DNA from: Neolewinella lacunae
GTDB lineage: Bacteria; Bacteroidota; Bacteroidia; Chitinophagales; Saprospiraceae
Direction of reading: 5' to 3'
Length of the DNA stretch: 64,000 nucleotides
NCBI RefSeq assembly: GCF_014349155.1
Contig: NZ_JACSIT010000152.1
Span: forward strand, 231,009 to 295,008
Positions 35,152 to 44,647 of this stretch are shown here, one piece after another. Made by a program: the position numbers and the translations under genes. How positions within the stretch are numbered: the first letter of the stretch is position 1; the number at the start of each line of letters is the position of its first letter. A model generated the notes under the pieces. The model saw nothing but the letters and a program-made list of their open reading frames with translations, did no database searches and was not told the origin of the DNA.

Positions 35152-35541
35152 TCAGGAAATTAATTCGCCGTAGGCCTCGGCCGTGAGCAAGCCACTGTGG
35201 TCTGCGGGATCAGCAAGTTCAATTTTTACGATCCATCCTTCACCGTAGGGGTCTTCATTGACCAGGGTGGGGTTGTCTCCGTCCTTTTCATCGAGCGCGC
35301 TGTTGAACTCCAGAATTTTGCCGGCGAGGGGCAGGAAGAGGTCGCTGGTGGTTTTGACGGCTTCGACGGTGCCGAAGATATCGTTCCGTTCCAGGGTCTC
35401 TCCTACGGTATCGACTTCTACGTAAACGAGTTCACCGAGCTGGTCTTGGGCGTAGTCGGTGATGCCAACGGTGGCAATATTGCCTTCGATGAGGACCCAT
35501 TCGTGCTCGTGGGTGTACAGCAGGTTAGCGGGAATATTCAT
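35152..35541 (-). CDS. gcvH: Glycine cleavage system H protein
   Basis: The 129-residue protein is a normal GcvH. HEHEWVLIEGNIATVGITDY is the N-terminal signature and FGTVEAVKTTSDLF carries the lipoylated Lys (K63). It shuttles the aminomethyl group between the P, T and L proteins of glycine cleavage. The P and T genes are not in the window. I chose the ATG at 35539-35541. vanZ follows after five bases. Confidence 0.96.
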   Translation of the reverse strand: MNIPANLLYTHEHEWVLIEGNIATVGITDYAQDQLGELVYVEVDTVGETLERNDIFGTVEAVKTTSDLFLPLAGKILEFNSALDEKDGDNPTLVNEDPYGEGWIVKIELADPADHSGLLTAEAYGELIS

Positions 35542-35595
35542 GTTGCTTAGTAGGTACGCAGTCGCGCACGGCAAAAAGTGGAAAAAAGAGGTGCG

Positions 35596-36897
35596 TTATT
35601 TATTGACTTGGGCCTTGAGCCAGTCGCTGGTTACTGACTTGGGCCTTTCCAGGGGCATACCCAGGGCGCGGCTCCAGATGCCGGCGGCCAGTACGCCGAG
35701 GGCCCGGCTGACGCCGAACAGGACGGTATAGTAGCTGTACTCCCGGAAGCCGTAGTGTACGAGGAGGGCACCGGAGTGGGCATCGACGTTGGGCCAGGGG
35801 TTTTTGACTTTGCCGAGGCCTTCGAGGATGGGGGGGACAACGTCAAAGATGTTCCAGACGGTGGTGATCAGGTTGCTGTCCTTGATGTACTGCTCGGCAA
35901 ACTTGCGCTGGGCGGTAAAGCGGGGGTCGGGCTCCCGCAGTACGGCGTGGCCGTAGCCGGGGATGACCTTGCCTTCGGCCAGGGTGTTGTTTACGTAGTC
36001 CGCAATCTGTTCTTTCGTGGGGCGGTCGGTGCCGAGGGCTTCGATCATTTCGAAGATCCACTTGATCACTTCCTGGTTGGCCAGGCCGTGGAGGGGGCCC
36101 GCCAGCGCATTCATGCCAGCGGCGAAAGACAGGTAAGGGTCGCTCAGGGTGGAGCCTACCAGGTTGACGGTGTGGGCCGATGCGTTGCCCCCCTCGTGGT
36201 CAGCGTGGATGGTGAGGTACAGGCGCATGAGGCTGCGGAAGTCTTCGTCGTCACTGCCCAGCATGTGGGCATAGTTGGCGCTGTAGTCGAGGGTGGTATC
36301 CGGAGCGATGTGCTTACCCCCTTTGAACGCGCGGCGGTAGATGTACGCCGCCACGCGCGGCAAGCGGGCGATGAGGTTCATGCTGTCTTCGTAAACCGCA
36401 TCCCAGTATTCGCTTTTGGGCATGCCCTCGGCGTAGCGCCGTTCGAAGATGCTGGTGGGCTGCATGGCCATGATGCCGATGGTGAACTGCGTCATCGGGT
36501 GGGTGTCTTCCGGAAGGCTGTCCAGGGTCTTGAAAACCTGGTCGGGGACGCCAGCGCGGGCGTGCCAATCGGCCGTCAGCCCGTCCACCTCCGCAGCGGT
36601 AGGAATTTCGCCCGTGAGCATGAGCCAGAACAAACCTTCGGGCTTGGGTTCTCCCTGGGGGCCGCTGGGGAGTAATTCTTTCAACTCGGGGATGGAATAA
36701 CCACGAAAACGGATGCCCTTGATGGCGTCGAGCTGGCTGGTTTCCCACAGCATCATCTTGATGCTTCGCGCCCCTCCGGTGATCTGTCCCAGGGTTACTT
36801 CGTCCACCTTTAAATCACCGTGGGCCTTGTTGATTTCACGCAGCTCCTGGTAAAGGGCAATGGCTTTTTCAGCGAATTTCTGTTTAAGGGATTCCAT
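35596..36897 (-). CDS. Citrate synthase, mitochondrial/eukaryotic type
   Basis: The 433-residue protein has LTIHADHEGGNASAHT (catalytic His), LAGPLHGLANQEVIKWI (second catalytic His) and the Asp region near FREYSYYTVLFGVSRALG. The sequence around these motifs resembles the mitochondrial enzyme more than E. coli GltA, as is known for several Bacteroidota. It forms citrate from oxaloacetate and acetyl-CoA and works with the isocitrate dehydrogenase at 6873. Confidence 0.95.
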   Translation of the reverse strand: MESLKQKFAEKAIALYQELREINKAHGDLKVDEVTLGQITGGARSIKMMLWETSQLDAIKGIRFRGYSIPELKELLPSGPQGEPKPEGLFWLMLTGEIPTAAEVDGLTADWHARAGVPDQVFKTLDSLPEDTHPMTQFTIGIMAMQPTSIFERRYAEGMPKSEYWDAVYEDSMNLIARLPRVAAYIYRRAFKGGKHIAPDTTLDYSANYAHMLGSDDEDFRSLMRLYLTIHADHEGGNASAHTVNLVGSTLSDPYLSFAAGMNALAGPLHGLANQEVIKWIFEMIEALGTDRPTKEQIADYVNNTLAEGKVIPGYGHAVLREPDPRFTAQRKFAEQYIKDSNLITTVWNIFDVVPPILEGLGKVKNPWPNVDAHSGALLVHYGFREYSYYTVLFGVSRALGVLAAGIWSRALGMPLERPKSVTSDWLKAQVNK

Positions 36898-37113
36898 GGA
36901 TCGAAGGGTAAGTTTTTATTTGGTTTTGGGGAAGCCACGTGAATCTGTGGCTCCGTTGTCCATCAGGTAACACCTTCCCGTACTTCGGGTTGGGGGAGAA
37001 AGCGTTGCCAAACGGCTTAGCGGGCAAATAACGTGATTTCCCCACTTCTTTCCCCGGATTGGACCCGAAAGTTTCCCGGAAAACCAAATTTTCGTTGGCA
37101 CGACAAGGAACCT

Positions 37114-38466
37114 CTACGCCAGCCCCCGTTTTTTTAGTTCCAGGTACTTATTAATCACCGCTCCCGTGAGATCTTCCGGACGGGTCAGAACGACGTTGAC
37201 CCCGTTTTGCCGCAGCCGGGCGGCCATCAATTCCCGTTGTTGCAGGAAACGGCGGGCGGTAGACTTGCGGTAAACGTCTTCCACCTCCCCCGTCGGCACA
37301 TCCAGCAACTCCGCAATTTCCGTGTTTTCGAAGAGGATGACCACGAGTTGGTGCGATTTACTGATGCGCCGCAACCCCGGCAATACGCGGTCGAGGGCGT
37401 AGTTGCTCTCGAAGTTGGTGAACAGAATGATGAGGCTGCGCCCACCGAGCAGCTTGCGGCTGGCGTAGTACAGCAGGTCATAATTGCTTTCTCTTTGCCG
37501 GTCCTGCTGGCGGTAGAGCGCTTCCATGATGCGCCGGAGTTGGTCGGGCTTGCTGTCGGCGGGCAATACCGTGCCGATCTTGTCGGAAAAAGTGATGAGC
37601 CCGGCGCGGTCTTCACGGGTCAGGATGACGTTGCTCAGGGCCAGGGTGGCGTTGATGGCGTAGTCCAGCAGGCTCAGCCCGTTAAAGGGCATGAGCATGG
37701 TCCGCCCCTTATCGATGCAACAAAAGACCCGCTGCGCGCGCTCGTCTTCGTACTGGTTGATCATCAGGGCGTTGTGGCGGCTGGTGGCCTTCCAGTTGAT
37801 GCTGCGGAAGTCATCCCCCTTTACGTATTCCTTGATTTGGTCAAATTCGTAGCTCTTGGCCAGTCTGCGCAGGCGGCGACGCCCCGGGGCGGGTACCGTC
37901 GTTTTGGCCTGGAGGGCGAACTGGTTCATCTGTAAAATGCTGGGGTAAACGGGGACGACCTGGGCGGCAGCAAATTCCAGCCGCCGTTCCGCCAGCCGCC
38001 AGTTCGTCTTCAAAAAGATGTTGAGGTTGCCAAATTGGTACTCCCCGCGACTGAGCGGTAAAATGGGATAACTCAATTCGCGATCTTCCCCGGCGGGTAA
38101 TTCAAAAGGAAGGTAGTGGTCGCGGATCTGCAATTCCGGCGGCAGTTCATCCGTCAGGGCCGCGTTAATGTTAAAAGTGCCCCGGTTACTTACCAGTACC
38201 CGCACGGGCATGCGGTCTCCCAGCGAAAAAACCCTGGGGGTGCGGCGCGTAGCCTCCACCGTGCCGGCCATGCGGTAAAGCTGTACCGTATCAAAGACCA
38301 AAGCCCCCAGCAACGCAACCAAGCCTGCGATGGCCAGGTAAAACAGCCAGCTCCAGTAAAAGCCCACGGCCGACGACAAAATGACGGCCCCCAGGCCCAC
38401 AAAAAAGCGGTTCCCCAAATAGAGGTGGCGCAGGTGTTCGTAAATAGGCTTGAACCAGTTTTGCAT
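37114..38466 (-). CDS. DUF58 domain protein
   Basis: The 450-residue protein has two N-terminal membrane helices (about residues 17-55) and then the DUF58 core, with IKEYVKGDDFRSINWKATSR as its signature, followed by a von Willebrand A-like stretch (VFCCIDKGRTMLM, SLIILFTNFES). Such genes usually stand next to a MoxR ATPase, which is missing here. The start was placed at MQNWFKPIYEHL (38464-38466). Confidence 0.9.
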   Translation of the reverse strand: MQNWFKPIYEHLRHLYLGNRFFVGLGAVILSSAVGFYWSWLFYLAIAGLVALLGALVFDTVQLYRMAGTVEATRRTPRVFSLGDRMPVRVLVSNRGTFNINAALTDELPPELQIRDHYLPFELPAGEDRELSYPILPLSRGEYQFGNLNIFLKTNWRLAERRLEFAAAQVVPVYPSILQMNQFALQAKTTVPAPGRRRLRRLAKSYEFDQIKEYVKGDDFRSINWKATSRHNALMINQYEDERAQRVFCCIDKGRTMLMPFNGLSLLDYAINATLALSNVILTREDRAGLITFSDKIGTVLPADSKPDQLRRIMEALYRQQDRQRESNYDLLYYASRKLLGGRSLIILFTNFESNYALDRVLPGLRRISKSHQLVVILFENTEIAELLDVPTGEVEDVYRKSTARRFLQQRELMAARLRQNGVNVVLTRPEDLTGAVINKYLELKKRGLA

Positions 38467-38605
38467 CGGGTCGGAAAGGTACGTTTTGTTCCGAAATTGC
38501 GCAGCACGCCCCCCCCCCCGCGTGGCCCGCGGGCCGGAAAACGGGAAAGCAGCGACTTCCCCACCGGAAACCGCTGCTCTCCCAAGCAAAAATGACGGAC
38601 CAGAA

Positions 38606-40684
38606 TTACCGCTTGACCATCCGCACCCGGCCGGTGCGGGTCCCGTCAGTCCACCGCACAAAGTACACGCCGGCGGGGAAGGCCGCCAGGTCCACCGCAA
38701 TCCGGGGCTGACCCGTGAAGACGTTGTGCTGCACTACCCGACGGCCGTTGCCGTCGAAGACTTCGATCTGGCCCTGCCCGCCCGTCCGCAGCTCGGGAAG
38801 TTCAAGGGTGAACTCCCCGCCCGTCGGGTTGGGGTAGGCCCGCAGTGCCAAAGCCGCCGGGCGGTCGGGGGAGCGGGTACTCGTCAGGAGTGCGTCGAGG
38901 TCGTGGCGCACGATGAAGCCGTCACCGCCGCTGAACCAGTAGCGGCCGTTCGGGGTCAGGGCACCGGCACGGAACGCGTAGCAATTGTAGGCAACGGCTT
39001 CCCAGGTGACTCCGTTGTCGCGGGAGACCGCTACTTCCCCGTTGTTGCCGGAAGCAAAGCGGTTGGTGAGCAGCAAGCCGTCGCTCGCCCGGCGGGTGAT
39101 GTCGTAACCTCCCTGGTCGTTCTGGCTGGTCCAGGTCATGCCGCCGTCGGTCGTCACGTGGCGGCTGGAGGCGGTGGATACCCAGCCGTTGGTGGGAGTG
39201 GTGAAGTAAACGTCGACGGAGTTGTTGGCCGGCCCCACGCCCGCCGTCCAGGTCTGGCCGCCGTTGGTAGTGGTGGCAAACTGCGACTGCCGCCCCACGG
39301 CGTAGCCCCGGTTTTGGTCCAGAAAGAAAATGGCCGAAGGCTCGTAACCGAGGCTATGGGCAATCGCCGTCCAGCTCTGCCCATCGTTGGTCGTCACGTA
39401 AGCAAAGGTGCCCGACATCAGGTACAGGTCACCGTTGGGCTTCACCCCGATCCTCTGTGGGGTGTTGTTATCCGTCACCACGGCCCCGGGGAGGAACGGC
39501 GTAAAACTGGCACCCCGGTCGGTGGTAATCTGCACCCCGGACGAGCCCAAAACGATGGCCGCACCGTTGCTGAGTGCGTGGAGATCCCGGCCGAATTGGT
39601 TCATTTGTGTCCGCGTCCAGGTCAGTCCCGCGTCGGTAGTGGAAAGGAGTTCGTTGCCATTGATGGCGTAGCCCAGGGTGTTGGTGGCAAAGGCCAGGTG
39701 CTCAAGCCGATCCAGGCGGCCGAAAGGGGCCAGCTCTACGAAATTGGCAAAATCCTGGGGGGAATAAAGCAACTGGCTCTGGTTGCCTACCGTAAAAATT
39801 TCGTTCCCCCGGCGGTGGTACTTTTCGTTTACCCGCTGGGTGCTGGCCGGGATAAATTCGTTGCGCGTCCACGTCACCCCACCGTCGAGGCTCTCCAGGC
39901 GGCTGTTCACCACCTGGGCCCCTACGAGGTGGGTGGCGGAAAGGGCGATGAACCAATTGACGGAAGTGAGCTGGGAAGTAGGGTTGAGCAGGGTCCAGGT
40001 AGTCCCCCCGTTGGTGGTGCGGTAAAAAAGGCGGTCGGAGTCAAACAACCAGCCGCGGCTGGCGTCCAGCCAGGCCTGCTTCAGTACCGTTTTGGGGTGG
40101 GTGTAGCTCGTAGCGGTGAACGTGGCACCGTTGTCGGTACTCCGGTACAGCGTGTTGTCAATGAAGACGAAAATATTGTTGGCGACCGAAAAGTCCATAT
40201 TCCCCCTGCTGTTGCCGGGAAAATCGATGGAAGTCCAGGTGCGGCCGCCGTCGGCGGAGCGGTCGTAGTAATTGCCGCCCGTTTCGTGGATTACTACGTT
40301 GGCAGTGAGCCAGTGGAGCTGGCCGTTGCTCGTGAAGTCGGGGTAATCGACGGGGCTCCAGACGTTACTGGCCAGGCGGAAAAAGCCGGTTTCAGTGGAG
40401 AGCATGGCCGTTGCGCAGCCGCCCGGGGCGCAGGCAATGCTCTCAATGTTCTCGTCGGTGGGGGAGGTCACCGTCGTCCAGCTTTGGCCACTGTCGGTCG
40501 TGCGGCGCAGGACTCCGCAGGTGCCTGCGGCAAAGCCCACGCCGGCAGCGTCAATGTGGATGTCCTGGAAATGGGTGATGAAATCCGCTGGGTAGCTAAC
40601 CGGGATATCCGCCTGGGCGCGGACGCAGGTGCCTGCGAACAGGACGAGGAGCAGGGGAAGGCAGAGATGGGCAAGGGAGCGCAT
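38606..40684 (-). CDS. T9SS-secreted beta-propeller (Ycf48/BNR-like) protein
   Basis: The 692-residue protein has a signal peptide (LCLPLLLVLFAGTCVRAQA). About a dozen blades follow with the repeat core D-x-G-x-[ST]-W-T, such as RTTDSGQSWTTVTSP, TTNGGTTWTLLNPT and STDAGLTWTRTQ, typical of BNR/photosystem II assembly-factor-like propellers. The end, LRAYPNPTGGEFTLELPELR to GVYFVRWTDGTRTGRVRMVK, is a type A T9SS sorting domain. It is probably exported and anchored by the type IX system. Binding partner unknown. Confidence 0.93.
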   Translation of the reverse strand: MRSLAHLCLPLLLVLFAGTCVRAQADIPVSYPADFITHFQDIHIDAAGVGFAAGTCGVLRRTTDSGQSWTTVTSPTDENIESIACAPGGCATAMLSTETGFFRLASNVWSPVDYPDFTSNGQLHWLTANVVIHETGGNYYDRSADGGRTWTSIDFPGNSRGNMDFSVANNIFVFIDNTLYRSTDNGATFTATSYTHPKTVLKQAWLDASRGWLFDSDRLFYRTTNGGTTWTLLNPTSQLTSVNWFIALSATHLVGAQVVNSRLESLDGGVTWTRNEFIPASTQRVNEKYHRRGNEIFTVGNQSQLLYSPQDFANFVELAPFGRLDRLEHLAFATNTLGYAINGNELLSTTDAGLTWTRTQMNQFGRDLHALSNGAAIVLGSSGVQITTDRGASFTPFLPGAVVTDNNTPQRIGVKPNGDLYLMSGTFAYVTTNDGQSWTAIAHSLGYEPSAIFFLDQNRGYAVGRQSQFATTTNGGQTWTAGVGPANNSVDVYFTTPTNGWVSTASSRHVTTDGGMTWTSQNDQGGYDITRRASDGLLLTNRFASGNNGEVAVSRDNGVTWEAVAYNCYAFRAGALTPNGRYWFSGGDGFIVRHDLDALLTSTRSPDRPAALALRAYPNPTGGEFTLELPELRTGGQGQIEVFDGNGRRVVQHNVFTGQPRIAVDLAAFPAGVYFVRWTDGTRTGRVRMVKR

Positions 40685-40843
40685 AGTTCAGGTTTTTGCG
40701 TAGGGACGAAAAAGGGAGGGAGATTCCATAAAACTAAGGACTTTTGTCCGCAATTCCCTTGCCGGGCCAACAAGTTCCCCGCCGTCGGGCAACTTGCTGC
40801 CGGGCGGAGGGTTACCTTCATTGCACCCAAAGCGACTTTCTTT

Positions 40844-40859
40844 GCACCCGCGGCCGCGC
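40844..40859 (-). repeat. Dispersed 16-mer repeat, variant with one mismatch
   Basis: GCGCGGCCGCGGGTGC on the minus strand, between the divergent propeller gene and thiL. Confidence 0.75.
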
Positions 40860-40908
40860 CCGTTTGTTGCTGCCGCCACCGCCGCAGCGTAGCTAACCCC
40901 ACCCCCTT

Positions 40909-41943
40909 ATGGCAACCCGTACCGACGTAAATACCCTGGGCGAATTTGGCCTGATTGACCGCCTGACCGCCCCTTTCCAACTCCGCCAGCCAAGCAGCCT
41001 GCTGGGCATTGGCGACGACGCGGCCATCATCGATACCGGCGGCCACGAACACCTCGTGGTCAGTACCGATATGCTCGTGGAAGGCATCCACTTTGATTTT
41101 GCCTACACCCCCTTGAAACACCTGGGCTACAAGGCCGTAGCCGTCAACGTGTCCGACATCTGCGCGATGAACGCCCGGCCCCAGCAGATCACCGTCAGTA
41201 TTGCCCTGAGCAACCGCTTCAGCGTGGAAGCCCTCGAAGAACTCTACGCGGGCATCCAGGCCGCCTGCGAGGCCTACGGCGTGGACCTGGTGGGCGGCGA
41301 TACGACGAGCTCCACCAAAGGACTCATCATTTCCGTTACCGCCATCGGACGGGCCCCGGCCAGCCGCATCACCCGCCGCAGCGGCGCCAAGGCGGGCGAT
41401 CTCATCTGCATCACCGGCCACCTCGGCAGCGCCTACCTCGGCCTCCAACTCCTCGAACGGGAGAAGCAGATTTACCTGGCCAACCCCGGCACCCAGCCGG
41501 AAATGAAGCCAGAAAACAAAGACCTCTACGCCGCCATCCTCCGCCCCGAAGCACGTACCGATATGGTCGATCTGTTCGCGAAAAATGACATCGTACCCAC
41601 GGCCATGATTGACATCAGCGACGGACTGGCCAGCGAGCTGATGCACATCTGCAAGGCCAGTCAGGTGGGCGCCATCCTTGAAGAGGCCAACGTCCCCATC
41701 CGTCCCGAAGCCCAGCTGCAAGCCCTCGAATTCAACCTCGACCCCATCACGTGCGCCCTCTCCGGCGGCGAAGACTATGAGTTGCTTTTTACCATCGACC
41801 CCAAAGACCTAGAAAAAATCCGCTTCCTGCCCGATATCTACATCGCTGGCGAGATCGTCCCGACGGCCGATGGCATCAAGCTCCACACCGTCGGCGGCAA
41901 CATCCACGACCTGAAGGCCCAGGGGTGGAGCCACTTCGGGTAG
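40909..41943 (+). CDS. thiL: Thiamine-monophosphate kinase
   Basis: The 344-residue protein matches ThiL: GEFGLIDRL, the Asp cluster LGIGDDAAIID and STDMLVEGIHFDF near the N-terminus, and DLVGGDTTSS and MIDISDGLASEL for metal and ATP binding. LSGGEDYELLFT is the C-terminal signature. It phosphorylates thiamine monophosphate to the active diphosphate. A perfect hairpin follows at 41947. Confidence 0.95.
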   Translation: MATRTDVNTLGEFGLIDRLTAPFQLRQPSSLLGIGDDAAIIDTGGHEHLVVSTDMLVEGIHFDFAYTPLKHLGYKAVAVNVSDICAMNARPQQITVSIALSNRFSVEALEELYAGIQAACEAYGVDLVGGDTTSSTKGLIISVTAIGRAPASRITRRSGAKAGDLICITGHLGSAYLGLQLLEREKQIYLANPGTQPEMKPENKDLYAAILRPEARTDMVDLFAKNDIVPTAMIDISDGLASELMHICKASQVGAILEEANVPIRPEAQLQALEFNLDPITCALSGGEDYELLFTIDPKDLEKIRFLPDIYIAGEIVPTADGIKLHTVGGNIHDLKAQGWSHFG

Positions 41944-41946
41944 TGG

Positions 41947-41969
41947 GCTGAATGCAGTGTGCATTCAGC
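41947..41969. terminator. Perfect hairpin between thiL and marR
   Basis: GCTGAATGCA at 41947-41956, loop GTG, TGCATTCAGC at 41960-41969: a perfect 10-bp stem four bases after the thiL stop and directly abutting the marR stop codon at 41970. It could terminate both convergent genes. Confidence 0.75.
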
Positions 41970-42428
41970 TTAGGGCTCTTGTCTGCCTTCTTCTTCCTGC
42001 GGAAAATTCTCGCGGATGTGATCGAGAAGGCGGGTGAGTTCGGCGTAGTCGCTGGCCGTCAGGCCCGTCCAGGCACGGATGCGGAGTTCCTCGACGCGGG
42101 GGAAGAGCAGTTCGTGGGCCTGCTCGCCGGCCTTGGTGAGGGCTACCATGTAGCGGCGGCGGTCGTTGGGGAAACGCCGGCGTTCGGCCAGTTTTTTGGT
42201 GGCCAGCTTATCGATGATCCGGGAAACGGTGGGCGCATCTTTGAAAGTGCCGTTGGCCAGGTCGGTTTGGGAAGAGGCCCCGGCCTTGTAGAGGTGGTCC
42301 AGCACCACCCATTGTTCGGGCGTAATGTCTACGCCAGCGTCGCGGAAAGCACGCTGGAATTCCGCCTTGAGGAGGCGGGTGGTACGGTCGAGCATCGTGC
42401 CGACGTTGGCGTAGGAGAGTTGGCTCAC
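41970..42428 (-). CDS. MarR-family transcriptional regulator
   Basis: The 152-residue protein has the winged-helix fold of MarR. SSQTDLANGTFKDAPTVSRI is the recognition-helix region and KKLAERRRFPNDRRRYMVAL the wing with its DxRxx motif. MarR proteins repress stress or efflux genes and respond to small ligands; no target is adjacent. It is convergent with thiL. Confidence 0.92.
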   Translation of the reverse strand: MSQLSYANVGTMLDRTTRLLKAEFQRAFRDAGVDITPEQWVVLDHLYKAGASSQTDLANGTFKDAPTVSRIIDKLATKKLAERRRFPNDRRRYMVALTKAGEQAHELLFPRVEELRIRAWTGLTASDYAELTRLLDHIRENFPQEEEGRQEP

Positions 42429-42619
42429 GTGTTAAATTCCGGGTGGTTATACCGGCGAAGGTAAGGATTAAGCGCGGCTATGTTAATTTCTGGTAAGCAT
42501 ACAAAGCGTCAAAACACGGGCTTTTATCCGGCAGCTACCGTGGCGGGGAGTGGATGAACCGGGGGCGCTTGGCGCTTTTCCGGGGCGTTTGGGCGGTTTT
42601 TGCCCTTGGTCTTTGCCCG

Positions 42620-42635
42620 GCACCTGCGGCCGCGC
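42620..42635 (-). repeat. Dispersed 16-mer repeat GCGCGGCCGCAGGTGC
   Basis: Exact copy 9 bases after the alpha/beta-hydrolase stop, same orientation, followed by CGGGCAAAGACCAAGGGC. Confidence 0.85.
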
Positions 42636-42644
42636 CCATCTGTT

Positions 42645-43499
42645 TTACCGCGCTAGGTAGTAGTTGTAGAGCAACTGTTCGGGCAGCCAGTGGCTTCCGG
42701 AGTAGGGCATGACCTGGACCGAGGGTAAGGGGCCGTAGACGGCTTCGAGGCGCTCGTGGTGTAGTAAGGGGTCGCGGTCGCCAGCAAAAACGGTGGCAGT
42801 GATGTTGCGCTTGCGCAGGGCCATTTCGAGTTCCTCCGGGCGGGGCGGAAAGTGAAGGATGCTGCGCAGCGACCCGGCCAGTCGGCGGCGGAAAGTGCCG
42901 TCTTTGAGGTTGTAGCTGAGGTACTCAGCCGAATATTTATTGATGACGCCCCGGCGGCGGAGCCACTGGCTGAGGCGCAGCAGGTAGCGGGGGCGTTCGG
43001 AAAACTTGGCCAGCGGGCGCACCAGCGAGCGCGGTAAAGTATCGATCCAGTTCGTGTAGCGGCCGCCGGCACCGTCGGGGGCCACCAGGGCGAGATCGCG
43101 CACGTCGGGATGCTCCAGCAGCGGCAGGGTTGCGCTGAGCAGGCGGCCACCGAGGCTGTGGCCCAGGAGGTAAACGGGCTGGTCTTGGTAATCGGCCAGC
43201 AAGCGATTAAACAGGGCAGCCAATTCCGCTGGAAGGTACTGTTGCCGCACCCATTCCGACTTTCCGTGGTAGGGCAGGTCAGGGGCGAAGGTGGTAAAGT
43301 GCTCGCCCAGCGCCAGGGCCAGGCGCTCCATCCGGCGGCCGTTGCGGCCAAAGCCGTGGACGGAAAGCATGATCCGCGGCCCGTGGCCGTAGTGGTGCAC
43401 GTAGAGGCGGTCTTGGGAAATGGGCGTATCCAAGGTTTCCCGACCGTCTTTGGTCAGGAAAAAATCAGCGGGCGGTGCAGAAGTCAGGCGGGTAAGCAT
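42645..43499 (-). CDS. Alpha/beta hydrolase
   Basis: The 284-residue protein has the alpha/beta-hydrolase fold: IMLSVHGFGRNGR (oxyanion HG), VYLLGHSLGGRLL with the nucleophile Ser in GHSLGG, VFAGDRDPLLH for the acid and YSGSHWLPEQ for the His. Substrate is unknown. I chose the ATG at 43497-43499; the longer form adds a Pro/Arg-rich stretch. The 16-mer lies just after its stop and another copy upstream at 43633. Confidence 0.88.
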   Translation of the reverse strand: MLTRLTSAPPADFFLTKDGRETLDTPISQDRLYVHHYGHGPRIMLSVHGFGRNGRRMERLALALGEHFTTFAPDLPYHGKSEWVRQQYLPAELAALFNRLLADYQDQPVYLLGHSLGGRLLSATLPLLEHPDVRDLALVAPDGAGGRYTNWIDTLPRSLVRPLAKFSERPRYLLRLSQWLRRRGVINKYSAEYLSYNLKDGTFRRRLAGSLRSILHFPPRPEELEMALRKRNITATVFAGDRDPLLHHERLEAVYGPLPSVQVMPYSGSHWLPEQLLYNYYLAR

Positions 43500-43632
43500 C
43501 GGTAAATACGGCCCGGCTTTGCGGCGACGGGGCAGCGAGTATACGCCTGGGAAGGGGTAAGGGTTCAGCCAAAGCTTTAGGGGACAGCCCCGGAAACAGC
43601 GCTTGGCGGGCTCCAGGGGCGTGTTGAAAGGG

Positions 43633-43648
43633 GCGCGGCCGCAGGTGC
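43633..43648 (+). repeat. Dispersed 16-mer repeat GCGCGGCCGCAGGTGC
   Basis: Exact copy between the hydrolase and the GNAT gene, oriented against both, followed by CAGGCAAGGTAAAAGGAGC. Confidence 0.85.
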
Positions 43649-43694
43649 CAGGCAAGGTAAAAGGAGCCGGGGAAGTAGGCCCGTGGGGGACAGG

Positions 43695-44144
43695 TTAGCG
43701 TCGCCCAACGCGCTCTGCCCAGGCCCCGTGGCGCATGGTAAACTTAATTTCTCCTTTCCCGTGTACCCCCGTTTCTTCCCAACCGGCTTTCTGGTAAAAT
43801 TGCTCCGCCCGGGTTCCCGGCTCCGTTCCCAACCAGATGGGCAGGGTAGTTTGGTGGAAATACCAGTCGAGCATAACCTCGTGCAGTTGTCGTCCGATAC
43901 CTCGCCCGCTGTACTCAGGTTTTAAAAAGAGCGCCCAAACGTTATTCTCGTGGAGGTCGACGATGGAAAAGCCCACAATTTCGCCCCCGATCTCGGCCAC
44001 CCAGCCCCTGCCCCGGGTGCTAAGGTACTCGGCGCAGTCCGCATCAGTCACCAGATCTGGGTTAGAAAGCATATTCTCGGTCACGGAATTCCTGACCAGC
44101 TGAATTTGCGGGATGTCGGCCAAAGTGGCTACACGGAGGTGCAT
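43695..44144 (-). CDS. GNAT-family N-acetyltransferase
   Basis: The 149-residue protein has the GNAT fold. VWALFLKPEYSGRGIGRQLH is the acetyl-CoA-binding motif A (R/Q-x-x-G-x-G/A) and VGFSIVDLHENN the central strands. The ending WLGTEPGTRAEQFYQKAGWEE is also typical. It transfers acetyl groups to an amine; the target is unknown. Confidence 0.92.
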   Translation of the reverse strand: MHLRVATLADIPQIQLVRNSVTENMLSNPDLVTDADCAEYLSTRGRGWVAEIGGEIVGFSIVDLHENNVWALFLKPEYSGRGIGRQLHEVMLDWYFHQTTLPIWLGTEPGTRAEQFYQKAGWEETGVHGKGEIKFTMRHGAWAERVGRR

Positions 44145-44233
44145 GGGGGCGTTTGAATGGTGGGTGGCTACTGGTTAAAAATTACTTCTTCCCAGAGCGC
44201 CCTTTATTAAACTCGGCCTTTTGGAATTAAAAT

Positions 44234-44647
44234 CTACTCCTCCTTCCACGCCGCGTACCCTCCCCGCAGGTTATACACCCGCTCGAAGCCCGCGTCGTTG
44301 AGCATGGTGCAGGCTTTAGCACTCCGCCCACCCACGGCGCAGTAGACGAGGTAGGTCTTGGTGGGGTCGAGGGCCCGCAGGCGCTCGGCAAAATCACTGC
44401 CCCGGAGGTCCATCTCCACCGCACCGTCGATTTTGCCAGCGGCAATTTCGGCGGGGGTGCGGACGTCCAGTAAAACGGTATTTTCATCACCAATGCGTTG
44501 GGCAAATTCGGCAGGGCTGAGGTCCTGGTAAACCGGCGGTGGGGTCTCCGTGGCTGTTGTTACGGGGGCTGCCGACTGGCTATCGGCCGGCGCACCACAG
44601 GCAAAAAGACAAAGCAGAAGGAAGAGGGGAAGGAAGCGGAGAATCAT
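44234..44647 (-). CDS. Rhodanese-like lipoprotein
   Basis: The 137-residue protein has a lipoprotein signal (LPLFLLLCLFAC) and one rhodanese domain with the active-site loop YCAVGGRSAKACTML. It would act at the periplasmic face, in sulfur transfer or thiol chemistry. Its start ATG shares one base with the stop of the upstream rhodanese gene (TGATG), so the two are translationally coupled. The two domains are clearly paralogous. Confidence 0.9.
   Translation of the reverse strand: MILRFLPLFLLLCLFACGAPADSQSAAPVTTATETPPPVYQDLSPAEFAQRIGDENTVLLDVRTPAEIAAGKIDGAVEMDLRGSDFAERLRALDPTKTYLVYCAVGGRSAKACTMLNDAGFERVYNLRGGYAAWKEE

Noticed and set aside
40517..40640. Additional CGCAGGTGCCTGCG-like match near the propeller signal peptide
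   Set aside because: Only the last part of the 16-mer matches, in a coding region, so it was not counted.
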